Source: an uncultured Actinobacillus sp.
Lineage (GTDB): Bacteria > Pseudomonadota > Gammaproteobacteria > Enterobacterales > Pasteurellaceae
Direction: 5' to 3'
NCBI RefSeq assembly: GCF_945915845.1
Contig: NZ_CAMEFX010000001.1
Span: 62,001 to 126,000, forward strand
DNA: 64,000 nucleotides
This document shows, one piece after another, positions 33,618-43,809 of this stretch. The notes under the pieces were generated by a model. The model was not told the origin of the DNA and searched no databases. It saw nothing but the letters and a program-made list of their open reading frames with translations. Each line of letters opens with the position of its first letter. The stretch's first letter is position 1. The translations under genes and the position numbers were made by a program.

Positions 33618-33835
33618 GGTCAAACTCCTAAAATTTTTAGTTAACTAATTGATAAATATGTTGATTTTCGGTGAGACACAACCGAATGTTACCACCGTTT
33701 TAAGGTGCCGCATTAAGCCATTCGCGACGAGATCAACGATGTGGGCGAGATTTTAGCAGTTTTTTTCGTTAGAATATAGCGCAAATATGAAATTTCTATA
33801 AAATTAACGCAATTTTTTACTAATGGATCTTAATT

Positions 33836-35407
33836 TTGAGTAAACGACTTCTAAAATCAGGCATTATTGTCAGTACAATGACCTTACTTTCTCGCGTACT
33901 GGGTTTAGTCCGTGACGTAGTTATCGCCAACATTATTGGTGCTGGTGCGGCAGCAGACGTTTTTTTATTTGCTAACCGCATTCCTAACTTTCTACGGCGT
34001 TTATTTGCAGAAGGGGCGTTTTCTCAAGCTTTCGTACCTGTTTTAGCGGAATACCAAAAATCAGGTGACATCAATAAAACTCGTGAGTTTATCGGGAAAG
34101 TTTCGGGAACCTTAGGAGGGTTAGTCACTATTGTTACATTGCTGGCAATGATCGGTTCCCCTGTTGTCGCAGCAATTTTTGGTACAGGGTGGTTTATGGA
34201 CTGGCTGCATGATGGTGAAAATGCACATAAGTTTGAACAAGCCTCATTGCTACTCAAAATTACGTTCCCTTATTTGTGGTTTATCACATTTGTTGCCTTA
34301 TCCGGTGCAATATTAAATACCTTGGGAAAATTTGGTGTGATGTCTTTTTCCCCTGTATTGCTCAATATTGCTATGATTGCCACCGCACTTTTGCTTGCAC
34401 CACAACTGGATAACCCTGATTTAGCTTTAGCCATAGGTATTTTTGTCGGTGGGTTATTACAATTCTTATTCCAAATTCCTTTTTTAAAAAAAGCAGGATT
34501 GTTGGTTAAACCGAAATGGGCGTGGCATGATGAAGGCGTAAAAAAAATTCGTACACTCATGATACCTGCCTTATTTGGTGTTTCCGTCAGTCAAATCAAC
34601 CTCTTGCTCGACACCTTTATTGCATCCTTTTTAATGACAGGATCAATCAGCTGGCTTTATTATTCCGACCGTTTACTAGAATTTCCTTTGGGGTTATTCG
34701 GCATTGCAATTTCAACGGTGATTTTGCCCACTCTTGCACGCCAACACGTGAACAAAACCGATAATCCTCAAAGCGCAGAAGATTTCCGCCGTACGATGGA
34801 TTGGGGGGTGAGAATGATTTTATTGCTTGGCGTACCGGCAATGATGGGAATTGCCGTACTTGCCAAACCCATGTTACTGACTTTATTTATGCGCGGTGAA
34901 TTCCGTTTAACGGATGTACAAGCTGCCGCACTTTCCCTTTGGGCATTTAATGCTGGCTTGCTCAGCTTTATGCTCATCAAAATTTTGGCCAACGGTTATT
35001 ACGCTCGCCAAGATACGAAAACCCCTGTAAAAATCGGGATTATTGCTATGGTAAGCAACATGGGCTTTAATATTTTGGCATTTTGGTTTAGCTATGTTGG
35101 ACTGGCAATGGCCTCAGCAATGTCCGCAACATTGAATGCATTCTTACTGTATCGTGGTTTAGCGAAAACAGATGTCTACCATTTCAGTCGCCAAAGTGCG
35201 GTGTTTTTTGTGAAAGTTCTCATTGCGGCCTGTTTGATGGGAGGCTTAGTTTGGTATTTTTGCCCAAGTTTAGAAACTTGGAATAACATGACATTCTTAA
35301 AACGTGTTCATTGGTTAGCCTGGTTAATTGCCATTGCCGCGATAAGTTATTTAGGTTCCTTAGTAGTTTTAGGTATTCGCAAAGAACATTTATTAGCAAG
35401 AAAATAA
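33836..35407 (+). CDS. murJ: Lipid II flippase MurJ
   Basis: MurJ flips undecaprenyl-linked peptidoglycan precursor across the inner membrane. It is a MOP-superfamily protein of 523 residues with 14 predicted spans. Conserved segments: SRVLGLVRDVVIANIIGAGAAADVFLFANRIPNFLRRLFAEGAFSQ starts at about residue 21 (shown here only by name of its short parts: RDVVIANIIG, PNFLRRLFAEGAFS), YYSDRLLEFPLGLFGIAI and NGYYARQDTKTPVKI. The start is TTG with GGATCTT upstream. It is divergent from rpsT, the common gene order. Confidence 0.95.
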   Translation: MSKRLLKSGIIVSTMTLLSRVLGLVRDVVIANIIGAGAAADVFLFANRIPNFLRRLFAEGAFSQAFVPVLAEYQKSGDINKTREFIGKVSGTLGGLVTIVTLLAMIGSPVVAAIFGTGWFMDWLHDGENAHKFEQASLLLKITFPYLWFITFVALSGAILNTLGKFGVMSFSPVLLNIAMIATALLLAPQLDNPDLALAIGIFVGGLLQFLFQIPFLKKAGLLVKPKWAWHDEGVKKIRTLMIPALFGVSVSQINLLLDTFIASFLMTGSISWLYYSDRLLEFPLGLFGIAISTVILPTLARQHVNKTDNPQSAEDFRRTMDWGVRMILLLGVPAMMGIAVLAKPMLLTLFMRGEFRLTDVQAAALSLWAFNAGLLSFMLIKILANGYYARQDTKTPVKIGIIAMVSNMGFNILAFWFSYVGLAMASAMSATLNAFLLYRGLAKTDVYHFSRQSAVFFVKVLIAACLMGGLVWYFCPSLETWNNMTFLKRVHWLAWLIAIAAISYLGSLVVLGIRKEHLLARK

Positions 35408-35412
35408 AAGAC

Positions 35413-35441
35413 AAAATCCCACGGCTTAACGTGGGATTTTT
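35413..35441. terminator. Bidirectional terminator between murJ and mnmE
   Basis: AAAATCCCACG and CGTGGGATTTTT with a 6-base loop, between convergent genes. Confidence 0.88.
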
Positions 35442-35446
35442 CTTGA

Positions 35447-36817
35447 TTATTTTCCAATACAAAATGAACTGAAAATATTACCGAGCAAATCATCGGAAGT
35501 AAATTGCCCTGTAATTTCGCTCAAATGGCTTTGTACTAAGCGCAATTCTTCCGCTAATAATTCCCCGGCATAAAATTGCGTTAATTGAATATGGCCTGTC
35601 TGCAAATGCTCAGCAGCTTTTTCCAACGCTTCCAAATGACGGCGGCGTGCTAAAAAGCCTCCTTCTGTCCCGGTTTGGTAGCCCATCGACTGCTTCAGAT
35701 GTTCACGTAAAAAATCTACGCCTTGTTGAGTTTGTGCCGACAAACGGATAATAGTGTAGCCATTTTCTTCCTGAATGCTTTCCCCTTCACCACTTAAATC
35801 CGTTTTGTTGCGAATAATGGTCACGGGCAAATTCGCTGGCAATTTTGCCAAAAATTCTGACCGCACTTTTTCAAGATCGAGACTATCAGGATCGCTAGTG
35901 TCTAACATCAATAACACACGATCCGCTTGCTCAATTTCATTCCAAGCACGCGTAATCCCAATGCGCTCAACCTCATCCGTAGCATCACGCAACCCTGCCG
36001 TATCAATAATATGCAACGGCATACCGTCAATATGAATATGCTCTCGCAGCACATCTCGGGTTGTTCCGGCAATATCCGTCACAATCGCCGCTTCTCGCCC
36101 TGCAAGCGCATTCAGTAAGCTGGATTTCCCTGCATTTGGACGACCCGCAATTACAACTTTCATTCCTTCGCGTAAAATTGAACCTTGACGCGCCTCGCGA
36201 CGTACGTGGTCGAGTTGCGTCATAATATCTGTCAAATGCCCTTCAATTTTTCCGTCCGCCAAGAAATCAATCTCTTCATCAGGAAAATCAATTGCGGCCT
36301 CCACATAGGTGCGCAAGTAAATCACTTGGTCAACTAACTGATTGACTTTATTGGAAAATTCACCTTGTAAGGATTTTAAGGCTGAACGTGCCGCTTGTTC
36401 AGAACTGGCATCAATTAAATCCGCAATCGCCTCTGCTTGGGCTAAATCCAGTTTATCGTTTAAAAAAGCCTGTTCAGAAAATTCACCAGGTTTGGCTAAA
36501 CGCACACCTTTCACTTGCAAAATGCGTTTCAATAATAAATCCAACACCACCTGACCGCCGTGACCTTGCAGTTCAAGCACATCTTCGCCAGTAAAAGAAT
36601 TTGGCGCTTTAAAGAATAAAGCAATACCTTGATCGAGTGTTGTGCCGTCAATGTCTTGAAAAGGCAAATAATTGGCTAAACGCGGTTTTAATTCTTTTCC
36701 CACAACGGCTTTTGCCACTTCTGTGGCTAAAGGTCCTGACACGCGCAAAATGCCTACACCACCACGTCCAATTGGCGTTGCTTGCGCGACAATGGTGTCT
36801 TTTTGAAAATCTGTCAT
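35447..36817 (-). CDS. mnmE: tRNA uridine-5-carboxymethylaminomethyl modification GTPase MnmE
   Basis: MnmE works with MnmG to modify the wobble uridine (U34) of several tRNAs. It is 456 residues: an N-terminal tetrahydrofolate-binding domain ([25 protein letters not shown]), a helical domain, and an inserted G domain with [12 protein letters not shown] (about 223-234), [15 protein letters not shown] and NKTD. The C-terminus FCIGK carries the catalytic cysteine. In most gamma-proteobacteria it directly follows yidC; here a foreign-looking gene on the opposite strand is inserted between them. Confidence 0.97.
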   Translation of the reverse strand: MTDFQKDTIVAQATPIGRGGVGILRVSGPLATEVAKAVVGKELKPRLANYLPFQDIDGTTLDQGIALFFKAPNSFTGEDVLELQGHGGQVVLDLLLKRILQVKGVRLAKPGEFSEQAFLNDKLDLAQAEAIADLIDASSEQAARSALKSLQGEFSNKVNQLVDQVIYLRTYVEAAIDFPDEEIDFLADGKIEGHLTDIMTQLDHVRREARQGSILREGMKVVIAGRPNAGKSSLLNALAGREAAIVTDIAGTTRDVLREHIHIDGMPLHIIDTAGLRDATDEVERIGITRAWNEIEQADRVLLMLDTSDPDSLDLEKVRSEFLAKLPANLPVTIIRNKTDLSGEGESIQEENGYTIIRLSAQTQQGVDFLREHLKQSMGYQTGTEGGFLARRRHLEALEKAAEHLQTGHIQLTQFYAGELLAEELRLVQSHLSEITGQFTSDDLLGNIFSSFCIGK

Positions 36818-36926
36818 AAAATAATCCTAAAATTGACCACACTTTAGCCTACGAAGTGATAAAAGTGCGGTGAAAAATTTGTGCGGAATTATAGCATAGC
36901 ATTACATATAAATTTTTATTTGCTTA

Positions 36927-36957
36927 TTGACAAGAGCCATTTTTTTTTTTGAATAAT
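36927..36957 (+). promoter_or_regulatory. Putative phase-variable promoter: TTGACA - T11 tract - AATAAT
   Basis: A perfect -35 hexamer TTGACA (36927-36932) is followed by a run of 11 Ts (36940-36950) and AATAAT (36952-36957, 5/6 to TATAAT) with a 19-bp spacer. Loss of two Ts would give the optimal 17. It lies 28 bp before the orphan membrane gene's ATG. Confidence 0.5.
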
Positions 36958-36984
36958 AGGGTTAAAAATAACAAGGAGTAATTT

Positions 36985-37407
36985 ATGCAAAAAACTTATC
37001 GAAAATCGTGGTTCCCTTACATTCTTCCAGTAATTATATTACTGCTTACTCTTTTCGGGACTTATGTTGTTATTGTATCAGCGGCACATCAATGGTGGCT
37101 ATTAATACTAATTCTTACGGTATATTCAATAATAGCCATATTGAGATTAAGAGCATTTAAGCTAATTATTGATGAAGATGGCATATGGTGTAGCAGTGGT
37201 ATTTTCCCTTGGGAGAAGAAAACTAACGGCTTACATTGGCGAGATATCAATGGGGCTAATTACACCACAGGATTCATTAGTTGGATTAGCAATTCATACG
37301 AGGTTTATTACTTGAGAAAACCTAACGGAATTTCAAATTACTATAGCCACATTTATAATGGAAAAAAATTTGTTGACGATGTAAATCAAATCGTTAATCA
37401 AAAATAA
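36985..37407 (+). CDS. Orphan membrane protein with PH-like domain, 140 residues
   Basis: Two hydrophobic segments (about residues 12-31, YILPVIILLLTLFGTYVVIV, and 35-53, HQWWLLILILTVYSIIAIL) precede a soluble beta-rich part: LIIDEDGIWCSSGIFPWEKK, LHWRDINGANYTTGF, then SYEVYYLRKPNG. The pattern of DGI..., a Trp and HWRDI resembles small bacterial PH (DUF304-like) membrane proteins, but this is weak. AAGGAG stands before the ATG. The gene is AT-rich and splits the otherwise conserved mnmE-yidC neighbourhood on the opposite strand. A T11 tract in its promoter suggests on/off expression. Function unknown. Confidence 0.6.
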   Translation: MQKTYRKSWFPYILPVIILLLTLFGTYVVIVSAAHQWWLLILILTVYSIIAILRLRAFKLIIDEDGIWCSSGIFPWEKKTNGLHWRDINGANYTTGFISWISNSYEVYYLRKPNGISNYYSHIYNGKKFVDDVNQIVNQK

Positions 37408-37412
37408 AAAGC

Positions 37413-37445
37413 AAAAAGGCATCATCACGATGCCTTTTCTTTTTA
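37413..37445. terminator. Bidirectional terminator between orphan gene and yidC
   Basis: AAAAGGCATC and GATGCCTTTT with a 5-base loop, between convergent genes. Confidence 0.88.
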
Positions 37446-37452
37446 TTTAATT

Positions 37453-39069
37453 TTATTTCTTACGGCTATGCAAGCCTTTTTTCTCTAATCCACGATAGAT
37501 TAATTGTTGTTGGATAATGGTAATTAAGTTTGATACTAACCAGTACAATACAAGACCTGCAGGGAACCATAAGAAGAATACGGTAAAGATCACTGGCATA
37601 AAGTTCATGACTTTTTGTTGCACTGGATCAGCCACAGGGGTTGGCGACATTTTTTGCAACAAGAACATTGAACCACCCATTAATAATGGCAGAATGTAGT
37701 AAGGATCTTGCGCAGATAAGTCTTGGATCCAACCAAAGAATGGGGCATGACGTAATTCGACCGCTTCCATAAATGTCCAATATAATGCGATGAAAATTGG
37801 CATTTGAATTAATAACGGTAAGCAACCACCTAATGGATTCACTTTTTCTTCTTTATAAAGTTTCATCATTTCTTGGCTCATACGTTGACGATCATCGCCA
37901 AAACGTTCACGCATTTCTTGCAATTTTGGCTGCAGCATACGCATTTTCGCCATAGACGTGTATTGTGCTTTAGTTAATGGGTAAAGAATGGCTTTAACCA
38001 CTAAGGTGACACCGATAATCGCTAAGCCCCAGTTGCCAACAAGGCTTTGAATAAGAGTTAACAATTTAAATAATGGTTTCGCAATAAACCACGCCCAACC
38101 GTAGTCAACAGTTAAATCTAAGTGGTTTGCCACTTCGCCCATTTGCTCTTGTAATTTAGGTCCGGTCCATAATGAGCTATTGATCGTTTTAGTTTCGCCT
38201 GCTTGAATCGCTGTAACCGGACCGCGATAACCGATAAAGCCCATACCATTGTTCGTTGTGGTATAAAGTTGGTTATCCGCATCTTGATTTGGAATCCACG
38301 CCGAAACGAAATAATGTTGTAATACGGCTACCCAACCTGCTTTGGTGTTGATAGACAGGTTGCTACTTTTCATTTCATCAAAGCTATATTTTTTATAGTT
38401 TGTTTCTGATGAAGAATAAGCACCACCCGTATAGGTTGGCATTGCCATACTGCCTGAACTTTCCACTAAAGTATGTTTTAATTGACCGTAAGGCTGCACT
38501 TCAATCGCTGCTGCACTGTTATTTTGAATTTCATAGTTAACCGCAACATCATAAGAACCACGTTTCAGTACAAAGACTTTGTTGAAGATGACACCGTCTT
38601 TTTCTAAGGTTAAAGGTACGCGTAATTCATCTTGACCATCGGCTAATTTAAATTCATCGCCTTCAACACGATATTGAGCACGACCTGCTGCCGTATCAAT
38701 ACCGTTTTTACCCACTAAGCCACTTTGTGCCACATAGGTTTTTCCGTCTTTATTTTCTAGTAAAGCAAAACGCTCTTCACCGTTTAACTCTTTTGCGTAA
38801 GCCAATAAATCGCTTTCTACAACATCACCACCAAGGGTGTCGATTTTTAATTGGAAAACATCATTTGAGACAGTGATGATACGCCCTTGGGCTTGGCTAT
38901 CAACAGCGTTTGACGCGCCTGTTGCGCTTGTTGGCGTATCAGTTGTTGATTGAGCAACACTTGTTTGTGCAACGACAGGTTTTGGTGCTTTATCCATTTC
39001 CCATTGTTGATAAACAAGGAACGAGATGAAAAGTAAAGCGAGTGCTAATAAGCCACGATTTGAATTCAT
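37453..39069 (-). CDS. yidC: Membrane protein insertase YidC
   Basis: YidC inserts and folds inner-membrane proteins with or without SecYEG. It is 538 residues: an N-terminal anchor (residues 5-22), a variable linker rich in Thr/Ser/Ala, the large periplasmic P1 domain (about 60-330) and five further spans with the conserved [38 protein letters not shown] and [20 protein letters not shown]. The first codons overlap the yidD stop by 4 bp, so it is coupled to rpmH-rnpA-yidD. Ends in a basic tail (KKGLHSRKK). Confidence 0.97.
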   Translation of the reverse strand: MNSNRGLLALALLFISFLVYQQWEMDKAPKPVVAQTSVAQSTTDTPTSATGASNAVDSQAQGRIITVSNDVFQLKIDTLGGDVVESDLLAYAKELNGEERFALLENKDGKTYVAQSGLVGKNGIDTAAGRAQYRVEGDEFKLADGQDELRVPLTLEKDGVIFNKVFVLKRGSYDVAVNYEIQNNSAAAIEVQPYGQLKHTLVESSGSMAMPTYTGGAYSSSETNYKKYSFDEMKSSNLSINTKAGWVAVLQHYFVSAWIPNQDADNQLYTTTNNGMGFIGYRGPVTAIQAGETKTINSSLWTGPKLQEQMGEVANHLDLTVDYGWAWFIAKPLFKLLTLIQSLVGNWGLAIIGVTLVVKAILYPLTKAQYTSMAKMRMLQPKLQEMRERFGDDRQRMSQEMMKLYKEEKVNPLGGCLPLLIQMPIFIALYWTFMEAVELRHAPFFGWIQDLSAQDPYYILPLLMGGSMFLLQKMSPTPVADPVQQKVMNFMPVIFTVFFLWFPAGLVLYWLVSNLITIIQQQLIYRGLEKKGLHSRKK

Positions 39070-39329
39070 TGGTTGTTCTCTTTATGGTTATTGTTTTTTG
39101 GCGGTACAGGATCGTATCCACCCTGATGTAAAGGGTGACATTTTAATACACGTTTAAGCGTAAGCCAACTACCTTTTAACGCGCCATGCGTTTTTATGGC
39201 TTCTAATCCATAACAAGAGCAAGTTGGAACAAAGCGACAGCGTGGTGCCATCATTGGACTGATGAAAATTTGGTAGCCGCGAATAATCTTAATTAAGATT
39301 TTTTCGCCAAGCGAATGTGACGTTGCCAT
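39066..39329 (-). CDS. yidD: Membrane protein insertion efficiency factor YidD
   Basis: An 87-residue small protein of the Haemolytic/UPF0161 family that assists YidC-dependent insertion. It shows the conserved [31 protein letters not shown] with three clustered cysteines, then [24 protein letters not shown], matching E. coli YidD closely. It overlaps the end of rnpA by 37 bp and the start of yidC by 4 bp, the usual compact arrangement. Confidence 0.95.
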   Translation of the reverse strand: MATSHSLGEKILIKIIRGYQIFISPMMAPRCRFVPTCSCYGLEAIKTHGALKGSWLTLKRVLKCHPLHQGGYDPVPPKNNNHKENNQ

Positions 39330-39658
39330 AGTTTGCTAAGCGTTTGGCTGAAAGTTTGATTGTCTAACTTACCAATCCCTGCTTTTGCCACAATCACAAA
39401 ATCATAGTGAGGTAATTCATGTTGCAATAAACGAAAACTTTCACGACATAAACGTTTAATACGATTACGTTCATGAGCACGTTTTACATGTTTTTTGGCA
39501 ACAGTTAATCCTAAGCGAGGATTATCGAGGGAATTAGGGCGAGCGAGAATCGTGACTTCAGGCGTGCTAGCACGCGCCGGGTCTTGGAAGACGTATCTGA
39601 AATGCTCAGGGGCTAACAAACGTAGCCCCCGATGAAAAGTTAAGTCTTGCTTAATCAC
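39293..39658 (-). CDS. rnpA: Ribonuclease P protein component
   Basis: RnpA is the protein cofactor of RNase P, which matures tRNA 5' ends. It is 121 residues, with the RNA-binding signature [20 protein letters not shown] at about residues 55-75 and [16 protein letters not shown] near the start. The start codon is GTG (protein [15 protein letters not shown]); rpmH ends 14 bp upstream. It overlaps yidD downstream. RNase P RNA (rnpB) is not in the window. Confidence 0.95.
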   Translation of the reverse strand: MIKQDLTFHRGLRLLAPEHFRYVFQDPARASTPEVTILARPNSLDNPRLGLTVAKKHVKRAHERNRIKRLCRESFRLLQHELPHYDFVIVAKAGIGKLDNQTFSQTLSKLWQRHIRLAKKS

Positions 39659-39672
39659 GTTAAAGTGAAAAA

Positions 39673-39807
39673 TTAAGCTGATAAACTTTTACGACCTTTA
39701 GCACGACGACGAGCTAAAACTTGACGGCCGTTTTTAGTTGCCATACGAGCACGGAAACCGTGAGTACGGCTACGTTTTAATACAGATGGTTGAAATGTAC
39801 GTTTCAT
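39673..39807 (-). CDS. rpmH: 50S ribosomal protein L34
   Basis: A 44-residue, highly basic ribosomal protein, [20 protein letters not shown] onward to [12 protein letters not shown], essentially the universal L34 sequence. A frame continues 23 codons upstream, but the ATG at 39807 is the canonical start. First gene of the rpmH-rnpA-yidD-yidC cluster, divergent from dnaA. Confidence 0.98.
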
Positions 39808-40137
39808 GTTAAATCTACCTAAATCAAAAGTGTTTGTATTGATCGCTTTATTCGCACTGAGAATCAAAGCGAACAAAACATATTACTTGAAAACAAGGTT
39901 ATTCAAAAATAGGAACGGAATTTTACTGTTAAAATGCCCGTTCGTCAAATTAGAAATAGAAGAATTTTCTCTTTATCTCAATTAGCGCGGCGAATTATAC
40001 GTTTTTCGGGGAAAATCTCAAGTCATTTTTTTGATCTTTGAGAGAAGATCTTTTCTTGATTTTATTGTAAAATCTCCCCTATATTCGACCGCACTTTTAT
40101 GTGCCATTTTCTATAACTCACTTATAATAAAGCTAAA
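39808..40137. other. 330-bp rpmH-dnaA divergent intergenic region
   Basis: AT-rich; it must contain promoters for both rpmH and dnaA. One uptake signal (ACCGCACTT near 40088) is present. Only degenerate DnaA-box-like sequences are seen (for example TTATTCGCA near 39849), so no chromosomal origin is called here. The dnaA start has no good Shine-Dalgarno (AAAGCTAAA). Confidence 0.6.
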
Positions 40138-41514
40138 ATGGAACACCAACTTTCATCTCTTTGGGCAAATTGTTTATCAATACTACAAGATCAAGTGTCT
40201 GCCAATGATCTCAACATGTGGCTACGTCCGCTACAAGCTGATGTCAATAATACAAACCAAATTACACTATATGCATCAAATATATTTGTAAAAAATTGGG
40301 TAGAGAAACACTTCTTAGATAAAATTATCAAAACCGCACAAGAATTGAGTCAAAATCCTCATTTAGTTATTAAATTAGTGGAAGGCGTAAAACCTGCCGC
40401 CCCTAAAGTGCCGACAACACCTGTACAAGAGCAACCATCACCGACACAAAGTGCGGTCAATACAAGCCAAGATTTAGAGCAAACAGAGTTTCGTACAAAC
40501 TTAAATCCAAATTATGTTTTCGACAACTTTGTGGGCGGAAAATCCAATCAATTAGCACGCTCGGCAGGTTTAAAAGTCGCTAAAAACCCAGGCGATACTA
40601 TGGCTAATCCATTATTTTTATACGGCAGTTCGGGGTTGGGTAAAACCCACTTACTCCATGCTATTGGCAATGCGATTTTAGCGGATAATCCCAACACACG
40701 TATTGTTTACATTCACTCCGAACGTTATGTACAACAAATGGTAAAAGCATTACGCAGCGAACGCATTGAACAGTTTAAAAAATTCTATCGTTCCCTCGAT
40801 GTATTACTGATTGATGATATTCAATTTTTTGCAGGCAAAGACGGAACACAAGAAGAATTTTTTCATACTTTCAATTCCTTATTTGAAGGTGGACGTCAGA
40901 TTATTTTAACCTCGGACAAATTACCGAAGGCTATTGATAACTTTACAGAACGCTTAACCTCTCGTTTTGGTGTTGGCCTAACCTTGCAAATTGAACCGCC
41001 TGAATTAGAAACGCGTGTGGCAATTTTGATGAAAAAAGCCGAAGAACGCCAAATAAATCTACCGGAAGAAGTGGCTTTCTTTATTGGACAAAAATTACGT
41101 GCTAACGTACGTGAATTGGAAGGCGCGCTCAATCGTGTTCATGCTAATGCTGAATTTACAGGCCGACCAATCACTTTAGATTTTGCTCGTGAAACATTAA
41201 AGGATATGCTTGCCTTACAAGAAAAATTAGTCACTATCGAAAATATTCAAAAAGTGGTTGCCGAATACTATCGAATTAAAGTCTCTGATTTAAAATCAAA
41301 AAGCCGACTGCGTTCATTGGCTCGTCCACGCCAAGTAGCGATGGCGTTAGCGAAAGAATTAACGAACCGTAGTTTCCCTGAAATTGGCAAGAATTTTGGT
41401 GATCGGGATCATACCACAGTGATGTATGCCTGTGATAAAATTGCAGAACTTCGTGAAGAAGATACTAATTTACAAGAAGATTGGTCTAACTTAGTCCGTA
41501 CTTTATCAGCATAA
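40138..41514 (+). CDS. dnaA: Chromosomal replication initiator DnaA
   Basis: DnaA binds oriC boxes and melts the origin. The 458-residue protein shows domain I ([25 protein letters not shown]), a Pro/Gln/Thr-rich linker (about 85-120, containing an uptake signal in the DNA), the AAA+ domain III with Walker [10 protein letters not shown] (about 164-172) and Walker [10 protein letters not shown] (about 222), and domain IV with the DnaA signature [15 protein letters not shown]. It is followed by dnaN after 9 bp and recF, the ancestral order. Confidence 0.98.
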   Translation: MEHQLSSLWANCLSILQDQVSANDLNMWLRPLQADVNNTNQITLYASNIFVKNWVEKHFLDKIIKTAQELSQNPHLVIKLVEGVKPAAPKVPTTPVQEQPSPTQSAVNTSQDLEQTEFRTNLNPNYVFDNFVGGKSNQLARSAGLKVAKNPGDTMANPLFLYGSSGLGKTHLLHAIGNAILADNPNTRIVYIHSERYVQQMVKALRSERIEQFKKFYRSLDVLLIDDIQFFAGKDGTQEEFFHTFNSLFEGGRQIILTSDKLPKAIDNFTERLTSRFGVGLTLQIEPPELETRVAILMKKAEERQINLPEEVAFFIGQKLRANVRELEGALNRVHANAEFTGRPITLDFARETLKDMLALQEKLVTIENIQKVVAEYYRIKVSDLKSKSRLRSLARPRQVAMALAKELTNRSFPEIGKNFGDRDHTTVMYACDKIAELREEDTNLQEDWSNLVRTLSA

Positions 41515-41523
41515 GGAAATACT

Positions 41524-42624
41524 ATGCAGCTTATCGTTTCAAAAGAAAATCTGTTAAAACCATTACAGCAAGTTTGTGGCGTGTTAAGCAACCGCCCCAA
41601 TATTCCTGTGCTCAATAATGTGTTACTGCAAATTCGTGGTAATCAACTCACTATTACCGGTACAGATTTAGAGGTTGAACTTTCGACCACAGCGCAATTA
41701 GATAATGAAGCCAACGGTGATGTCACCATTCCTGCTAAAAAATTCTTAGATATTTGTCGTAGTTTACACGAAAATGCCATTATTAATGTGGATTTTGAAG
41801 AAGATCGCGCCATTATTCGTTCTGAACGCACCAAATTTAATTTGGCGACTTTTCCTGCCGAAGAATATCCGAACTTAACGGATTGGCAATCGGAAGTGGA
41901 TTTCACTGTGTCACAAGCCAATTTACGCCGTTTAATTGACGCCACGCAATTTTCCATGGCAAACAATGACGCGCGCTATTTCTTAAACGGAATGAAGTTT
42001 GAGACAGAAGGTAATCTATTGCGAACGGTAGCGACAGATGGTCACCGTCTTGCAGTTTGTACCATTGAATTAGAGCAAGATCTGCAAAATTATTCTGTTA
42101 TTTTGCCAAGAAAAGGCGTGTTGGAATTAGCTCGATTACTTGATCCAAGTAGTGAGATCCCTGCTCGTGTACAAATTGGTACAAATAATCTACGTGTTCA
42201 ATTAGGCTCTGTTATCTTCACCTCTAAATTAATTGATGGACGCTTCCCTGATTATAGACGCGTTCTACCACGCAATGCGGATCGGATTTTAGAAGCGGAT
42301 TGGGAAAGCTTAAAACAAGCTTTTGTCCGCGCCTCCATTTTATCCAGTGAAAAAGTCCGCACTGTGCGTTTAGAGTTAGCCAATAATCAGCTCAAAATCA
42401 CAGCGCGCAACCCTGAACAGGAAGAAGTGGAAGAAATGATTGATGTTGCCTACACGAGCGAACCAATGGAAATCGGCTTTAATGTGAGCTATGTCTTAGA
42501 TGTGCTAAATGCGATTAAGTCACAACGTGTACGTGTTCGTTTAACGGATGCTTCATCAAGTTGTTTGGTGGAAGATATTGCAGACAACAGTGCAGAATAT
42601 GTAATTATGCCGATGAAATTATAA
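41524..42624 (+). CDS. dnaN: DNA polymerase III beta sliding clamp
   Basis: The ring-shaped processivity clamp for DNA polymerases. It has 366 residues (the E. coli length) in three repeated clamp domains. Characteristic pieces: MQLIVSKENLLKPLQQVCGV, ATDGHRLAVC near the middle, FPDYRRVLPRN, and the C-terminal EDIADNSAEYVIMPMKL that helps form the protein-binding pocket. AAGGAAATACT precedes the ATG nine bases after the dnaA stop; co-transcribed with dnaA and recF. Confidence 0.98.
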   Translation: MQLIVSKENLLKPLQQVCGVLSNRPNIPVLNNVLLQIRGNQLTITGTDLEVELSTTAQLDNEANGDVTIPAKKFLDICRSLHENAIINVDFEEDRAIIRSERTKFNLATFPAEEYPNLTDWQSEVDFTVSQANLRRLIDATQFSMANNDARYFLNGMKFETEGNLLRTVATDGHRLAVCTIELEQDLQNYSVILPRKGVLELARLLDPSSEIPARVQIGTNNLRVQLGSVIFTSKLIDGRFPDYRRVLPRNADRILEADWESLKQAFVRASILSSEKVRTVRLELANNQLKITARNPEQEEVEEMIDVAYTSEPMEIGFNVSYVLDVLNAIKSQRVRVRLTDASSSCLVEDIADNSAEYVIMPMKL

Positions 42625-42649
42625 ATCTCAGACAATTTCACCGCACTTT

Positions 42650-43732
42650 ATGGCAATTTCCCGTTTAATTATCGAACACTTCCGAAATCTCACCGCCGTG
42701 GATCTTGAATTTGACCACGGCTTTAACTTTTTGGTGGGAAATAATGGCAGTGGCAAAACCAGTTTGTTAGAAAGTATTTTCTACCTTGGGCATGGGCGTT
42801 CATTCAAAAGTGCAGTTACTACGCGCATTATTTCTTACGATCAACCACATTTTACCCTACACGGACGAATTCAAGAGCAACAACATCAATGGTCTGTGGG
42901 ATTGCAAAAACAACGGAAAGAAGGCAATACTCTCGTAAAAATTAACGGAGAAGAGGGAAATAAAATTTCTGATCTTGCCCATTTGCTGCCCATGCAAATC
43001 ATTACACCGGAAGGTTTAACCCTACTCAATGGCGGCCCAAGCTACCGCCGTGCTTTCCTAGATTGGGGATTATTCCACCACCAGCCCGCTTTTCATGCCG
43101 CTTGGTCGTCACTCAATCGTTTATTAAAACAGCGTAATGCGGCACTCCATCAAACCTTTGACTACAATCAGCTAAAAATTTGGGATGTAGAACTCGCTAA
43201 ATTAGCACACCAAGTCAGCCATTGGCGTGCTCAATATGCGGAAGCATTACGATCTGATATTGAGCGTACCTGTCAGCTTTTCCTGCCTGAACTAGAAATC
43301 AATGTGAGTTTTCATCAAGGTTGGGATAAAAATACCGATTATATGGATTTATTACGTGATAACTTTGAACGAGATAAGCATCTAGGTTACACTTTTGCCG
43401 GCCCACAAAAAGCAGATTTTCGCTTTAAAGCCAATGGGTTGCCTGTTGAAGATGTATTATCACGGGGGCAATTAAAACTGCTAATGTGTGCATTACGCTT
43501 AGCTCAGGGAGAACATTTAATGCAAGAAAAAGAACGCTCTTGTATTTTTCTCATCGATGATTTTGCCTCTGAGCTAGATGAAACCAAACGTGCTTTACTC
43601 GCCGAGCGATTACAACAAAGCCATTCACAGGTTTTTGTGACTGCCATTACACCGGAACAGCTGAAACAAATGCAGCCTGAAAAGCATCGTCTCTTTTCCG
43701 TCAACAATGGCTTCATTAAGCCTATCAGTTAG
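42650..43732 (+). CDS. recF: DNA replication/repair protein RecF
   Basis: RecF is an SMC-like ATPase of the RecFOR pathway that loads RecA at gaps. It has 360 residues: Walker A GNNGSGKTSLLES (residues about 31-43), the ABC signature DVLSRGQLKLLMCALRLAQG and Walker B CIFLIDDFASELDE. The 11 bases before the ATG are CACCGCACTTT, an uptake signal, where a Shine-Dalgarno would be expected, so initiation is probably weak or dependent on dnaN translation (gap 25 bp). Confidence 0.97.
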   Translation: MAISRLIIEHFRNLTAVDLEFDHGFNFLVGNNGSGKTSLLESIFYLGHGRSFKSAVTTRIISYDQPHFTLHGRIQEQQHQWSVGLQKQRKEGNTLVKINGEEGNKISDLAHLLPMQIITPEGLTLLNGGPSYRRAFLDWGLFHHQPAFHAAWSSLNRLLKQRNAALHQTFDYNQLKIWDVELAKLAHQVSHWRAQYAEALRSDIERTCQLFLPELEINVSFHQGWDKNTDYMDLLRDNFERDKHLGYTFAGPQKADFRFKANGLPVEDVLSRGQLKLLMCALRLAQGEHLMQEKERSCIFLIDDFASELDETKRALLAERLQQSHSQVFVTAITPEQLKQMQPEKHRLFSVNNGFIKPIS

Positions 43733-43745
43733 GGCTATATTTCAC

Positions 43746-43788
43746 GAAAAAAGTGCGGTCAATCTCGTAAGAATTTGACCGCACTTTT
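43746..43788. terminator. Uptake-signal terminator between recF and crp
   Basis: GAAAAAAGTGCGGTCAA and TTTGACCGCACTTTTC flank an 11-base loop between convergent genes; both arms contain a perfect uptake core. Confidence 0.85.
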
Positions 43789-43809
43789 CTGTTTGAGCAC
43801 AAACCGTGA

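Noticed and set aside
39808-40137. Chromosomal origin oriC next to dnaA
   Set aside because: Only degenerate DnaA-box-like sequences are visible and no repeated AT-rich 13-mers. The Pasteurellaceae origin is not necessarily beside dnaA. GC-skew over the whole chromosome would decide.
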